Assembly: GCA_040004225.1 (NCBI GenBank)
Contig: JBDUBI010000205.1
Span: 1-6,891 of the forward strand
Direction: 5' to 3'
Origin: JALYUA01 sp040004225
GTDB lineage: Bacteria > Acidobacteriota > Thermoanaerobaculia > UBA5066 > Gp7-AA6
DNA: 6,891 nt
Of the stretch, positions 5,725 to 6,891 are shown one piece after another. The notes below the pieces were generated by a model. That model was given only the letters and a program-made list of their open reading frames with translations, did no database searches and had not been told where the DNA came from. The number at the start of each line of letters is the position of its first letter. The first letter of the stretch is position 1. The position numbers and the translations under genes are program-made.

Positions 5725-6207
5725 ATGAAACCCTATGAACGGATCGTGATGGCGACGGATTTTTCCGAGGCGTCGCTGCCCGCGTGGAAGAGGGCGCTGG
5801 CAATGGCGAAGAAAAACCGGACGGCCCTCTTCGTCATCCACGCGTACGAACCGCCGAATGTGCTCCAGGCAGCAGCGGTCGCTCCCTTCGTCTACGAGGA
5901 GTGGAACCAGAAGGTGCGCGCGAGCGCCAGCAGGAAGCTGGACCTCCTCGTCGGCGAAGCGCAGAAGGCGGGCCTGCACGCAACAGGAATCGTCGAAGCG
6001 GGAAACGCGGATGAGGTGATTTTGAAAGCCGCCGAAGACTTTCAGGCTGACCTCATCATCATGGGGACTCATGGCCGCAAAGGGATTTCGCGGATCTTCT
6101 CGGGGAGCGTGGCGTCCAAAGTGATCGCCGCGGCCCCGTGCGCCGTGCTCACCATTCGGCTGGCGGAAGAGTCCACCTTCGAGAAAACCCTTGCCACCAG
6201 CGCTTAA
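5725..6207 (+). CDS. Universal stress protein, UspA family (Usp2)
   Basis: A 160-residue single-domain Usp, close paralogue of Usp1 (see that entry for the alignment). It begins MKPYERIVMATDFS with D12, and carries the full ATP-type loop G114-T-H-G117 plus nine residues to G127-S128, then VASKVIAAAPCAVL. Differences from Usp1 cluster in the middle (about residues 41-64) and in the short C-terminal tail, which is unlike that of Usp1. The conserved segment VYEEW...R.SASRKLDLL forms the central helix region. It is cytoplasmic and presumably dimeric. It is followed after 97 bases by Usp3 on the same strand with no evident terminator, so the two may be co-transcribed. It is divergent from the phosphoesterase-kinase operon, which makes it a candidate partner or substrate of the kinase, by inference only. 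Confidence 0.93.
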   Translation: MKPYERIVMATDFSEASLPAWKRALAMAKKNRTALFVIHAYEPPNVLQAAAVAPFVYEEWNQKVRASASRKLDLLVGEAQKAGLHATGIVEAGNADEVILKAAEDFQADLIIMGTHGRKGISRIFSGSVASKVIAAAPCAVLTIRLAEESTFEKTLATSA

Positions 6208-6304
6208 AGCGGCTCACCGTCTCAGCACGCAATCGGGACGGATCCGGCCCACGCCGGCTCCGTCAGTCGAGACGGGTTCGACACGGAAAAAGGGAAACCC
6301 GAGG

Positions 6305-6736
6305 ATGAGGATCGTGGTCGCCACGGACGGATCGAGAGGCGGCACCGCGGCCGTTCGGTTCGCGGCGCGGCTGGCCGCGGGCGACCCCGGCGCGGAGCTC
6401 ATTCTCCTGACGATCGGAGGGCGGCCCGCCGCCCCTCCCCGGTCTGGATCCGCGCCACCCTCCGCAAACGACATCCTCTCCGACGCTGCTCTCGAAGTGC
6501 GGACAATGGGGGTCACCGGGAGATGCCGGCTCCTGACTCTGCGGACCCGTCGGGAGATTCCCGAGGCCATCTCCGCCTTCGCCGACCGGCTGCGGGCGGA
6601 TCTCGTCGTGGTCGGCAGCGAAGGGCGGGACACTCTCGCCGAGTGGGTCGTTGGCGGGGTCGCCCTGCGTCTGATCTATGTCGCGAAGCTCCCGGTCGTC
6701 GTCGTTCGCCCGACGCGGCGCCACCGCGCCGCCTGA
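6305..6736 (+). CDS. Universal stress protein family protein with altered nucleotide loop (Usp3)
   Basis: A 143-residue Usp-fold protein. The first strand is MRIVVATDGSRGG with D8 and the 'DGS' form typical of a different Usp subclass from Usp1 and Usp2. The second strand ELILLTIGG leads into a Pro/Ala/Ser-rich loop. LVVVGSEGRDTLAEWVVGGVA corresponds to the nucleotide loop: G-S-E-G is followed nine residues later by G-G instead of G-S/T, so ATP binding may be weakened or absent. The C-terminal strand KLPVVVVRP is conserved. The start at ATG 6305 is chosen because the conserved strand begins there. GAGG touches the ATG directly, so the working SD is probably AGGG at 6291-6294. The frame is open back to 6191 but that part overlaps usp2 and has no Usp content. 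It is likely in a transcription unit with usp2 and ahead of a PAS-domain gene. Confidence 0.88.
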   Translation: MRIVVATDGSRGGTAAVRFAARLAAGDPGAELILLTIGGRPAAPPRSGSAPPSANDILSDAALEVRTMGVTGRCRLLTLRTRREIPEAISAFADRLRADLVVVGSEGRDTLAEWVVGGVALRLIYVAKLPVVVVRPTRRHRAA

Positions 6737-6796
6737 TCGTCCCCGAGTCCCGTCCCCGAGTTTCGAGCGATAGAATCGTTCCGGGGTGCCCGGCCC
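6737..6796 (+). other. Short intergenic region with an 11-bp direct repeat
   Basis: The 60-base gap between usp3 and the PAS-domain gene holds CGTCCCCGAGT twice (6738-6748 and 6751-6761), a 13-base period. TAGAAT (6771-6776) resembles a -10 box but has no good -35 partner. CGAT-AGA-ATCG (6768-6778) is a small inverted repeat over it. A promoter for the next gene is possible but unproven. Confidence 0.3.
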
Positions 6797-6891
6797 GTGA
6801 ACTATTCCTCCGAAACTCTGGATCGAATCTCCCGCAGCGGCGAAGCCGTCTTCGCGATCGATTCCTCGGACCGCGTCGTCCTGTGGAACAA
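6797..6891 (+). CDS. PAS-domain protein, N-terminal fragment
   Basis: The window ends 31 codons into this gene. From GTG 6797 the frame gives a short amphipathic start (SSETLDRISRS) and then GEAVFAIDSSDRVVLWN. This is the usual opening of a PAS sensor domain: 'a-V-F-a-I-D-x-x-x-R-V-V-x-W-N', the first two strands followed by Trp-Asn. PAS domains sense redox, light or ligands and are joined to kinases, LuxR-type DNA-binding domains or cyclase domains, but the output domain lies outside the window. The GTG is the only reasonable start, with a weak upstream GGGG (6783-6786). It lies on the same strand as usp2 and usp3, so it could regulate the Usp genes; that is inference from position only. Confidence 0.65.
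   Translation, partial: MNYSSETLDRISRSGEAVFAIDSSDRVVLWN

Noticed and set aside
5455..6072. Extension of the phosphoesterase frame upstream to 6072
   Set aside because: The extra part is antisense to usp2 and has no phosphoesterase content. The first catalytic strand begins right after ATG 5454.
6191..6304. Upstream start of Usp3 at 6191
   Set aside because: It overlaps usp2, uses TTG, and the added residues do not match any Usp.
1..6891. CRISPR array, insertion sequence, tRNA or rRNA
   Set aside because: No regularly spaced repeats, transposase motifs, terminal inverted repeats or structural RNA signatures were seen.

Overview
This is a 6.9 kb piece of a GC-rich bacterial chromosome (about 60-65 % G+C by eye, GC-rich third codon positions). 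It is densely packed, with no rRNA, tRNA, insertion sequence or CRISPR array that I can see. The gene content (ChrB-like/ChrA pair, NimA-like flavoprotein, several universal stress proteins, Hanks-type kinase fused to a Usp domain) is typical of soil or subsurface lineages such as Acidobacteria, Deltaproteobacteria or metagenome-derived phyla. The sequence alone does not settle the phylum.

Layout. At 2-169 (+) is the C-terminal end of a ChrB-like chromate-resistance protein. It is followed by a full two-domain chromate transporter ChrA (398-1729, +). A pyridoxamine-phosphate-oxidase-like flavoprotein lies convergently (1888-2343, -) and shares an upstream region with a divergent universal stress protein, Usp1 (2516-3016, +). 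A minus-strand operon then runs from 5454 down to 3271: a calcineurin-like metallophosphoesterase (4711-5454), directly abutted (TGA-ATG) by a Ser/Thr kinase (3925-4710), whose reading frame continues after a single in-frame amber codon (3925-3927) into a Usp domain (3271-3924). Divergent from that operon are Usp2 (5725-6207, +) and Usp3 (6305-6736, +). The window ends in the first 31 codons of a PAS-type sensor or regulator (6797-6891, +).

How it fits together. The left part is a chromate (oxyanion) efflux module. The rest looks like a stress-signalling neighbourhood: four Usp domains, a kinase, a putative phosphoesterase, a flavin-binding protein and a PAS protein. A plausible but untested reading is that the kinase-Usp protein and the phosphoesterase form an opposing signalling pair, while the Usp proteins bind nucleotide under stress. 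The most striking single observation is the amber codon. It lies just before the conserved subdomain XI 'RY.TA..LA' motif of the kinase and splits what is otherwise one intact kinase-Usp fusion. Genome-wide TAG reassignment is disfavoured because chrA ends normally on TAG. A nonsense mutation, a sequencing or assembly error, or local read-through remain possible.

Two perfect dyads, one in each divergent intergenic region (2452-2465 and 5519-5530), are the best candidate operator sites.
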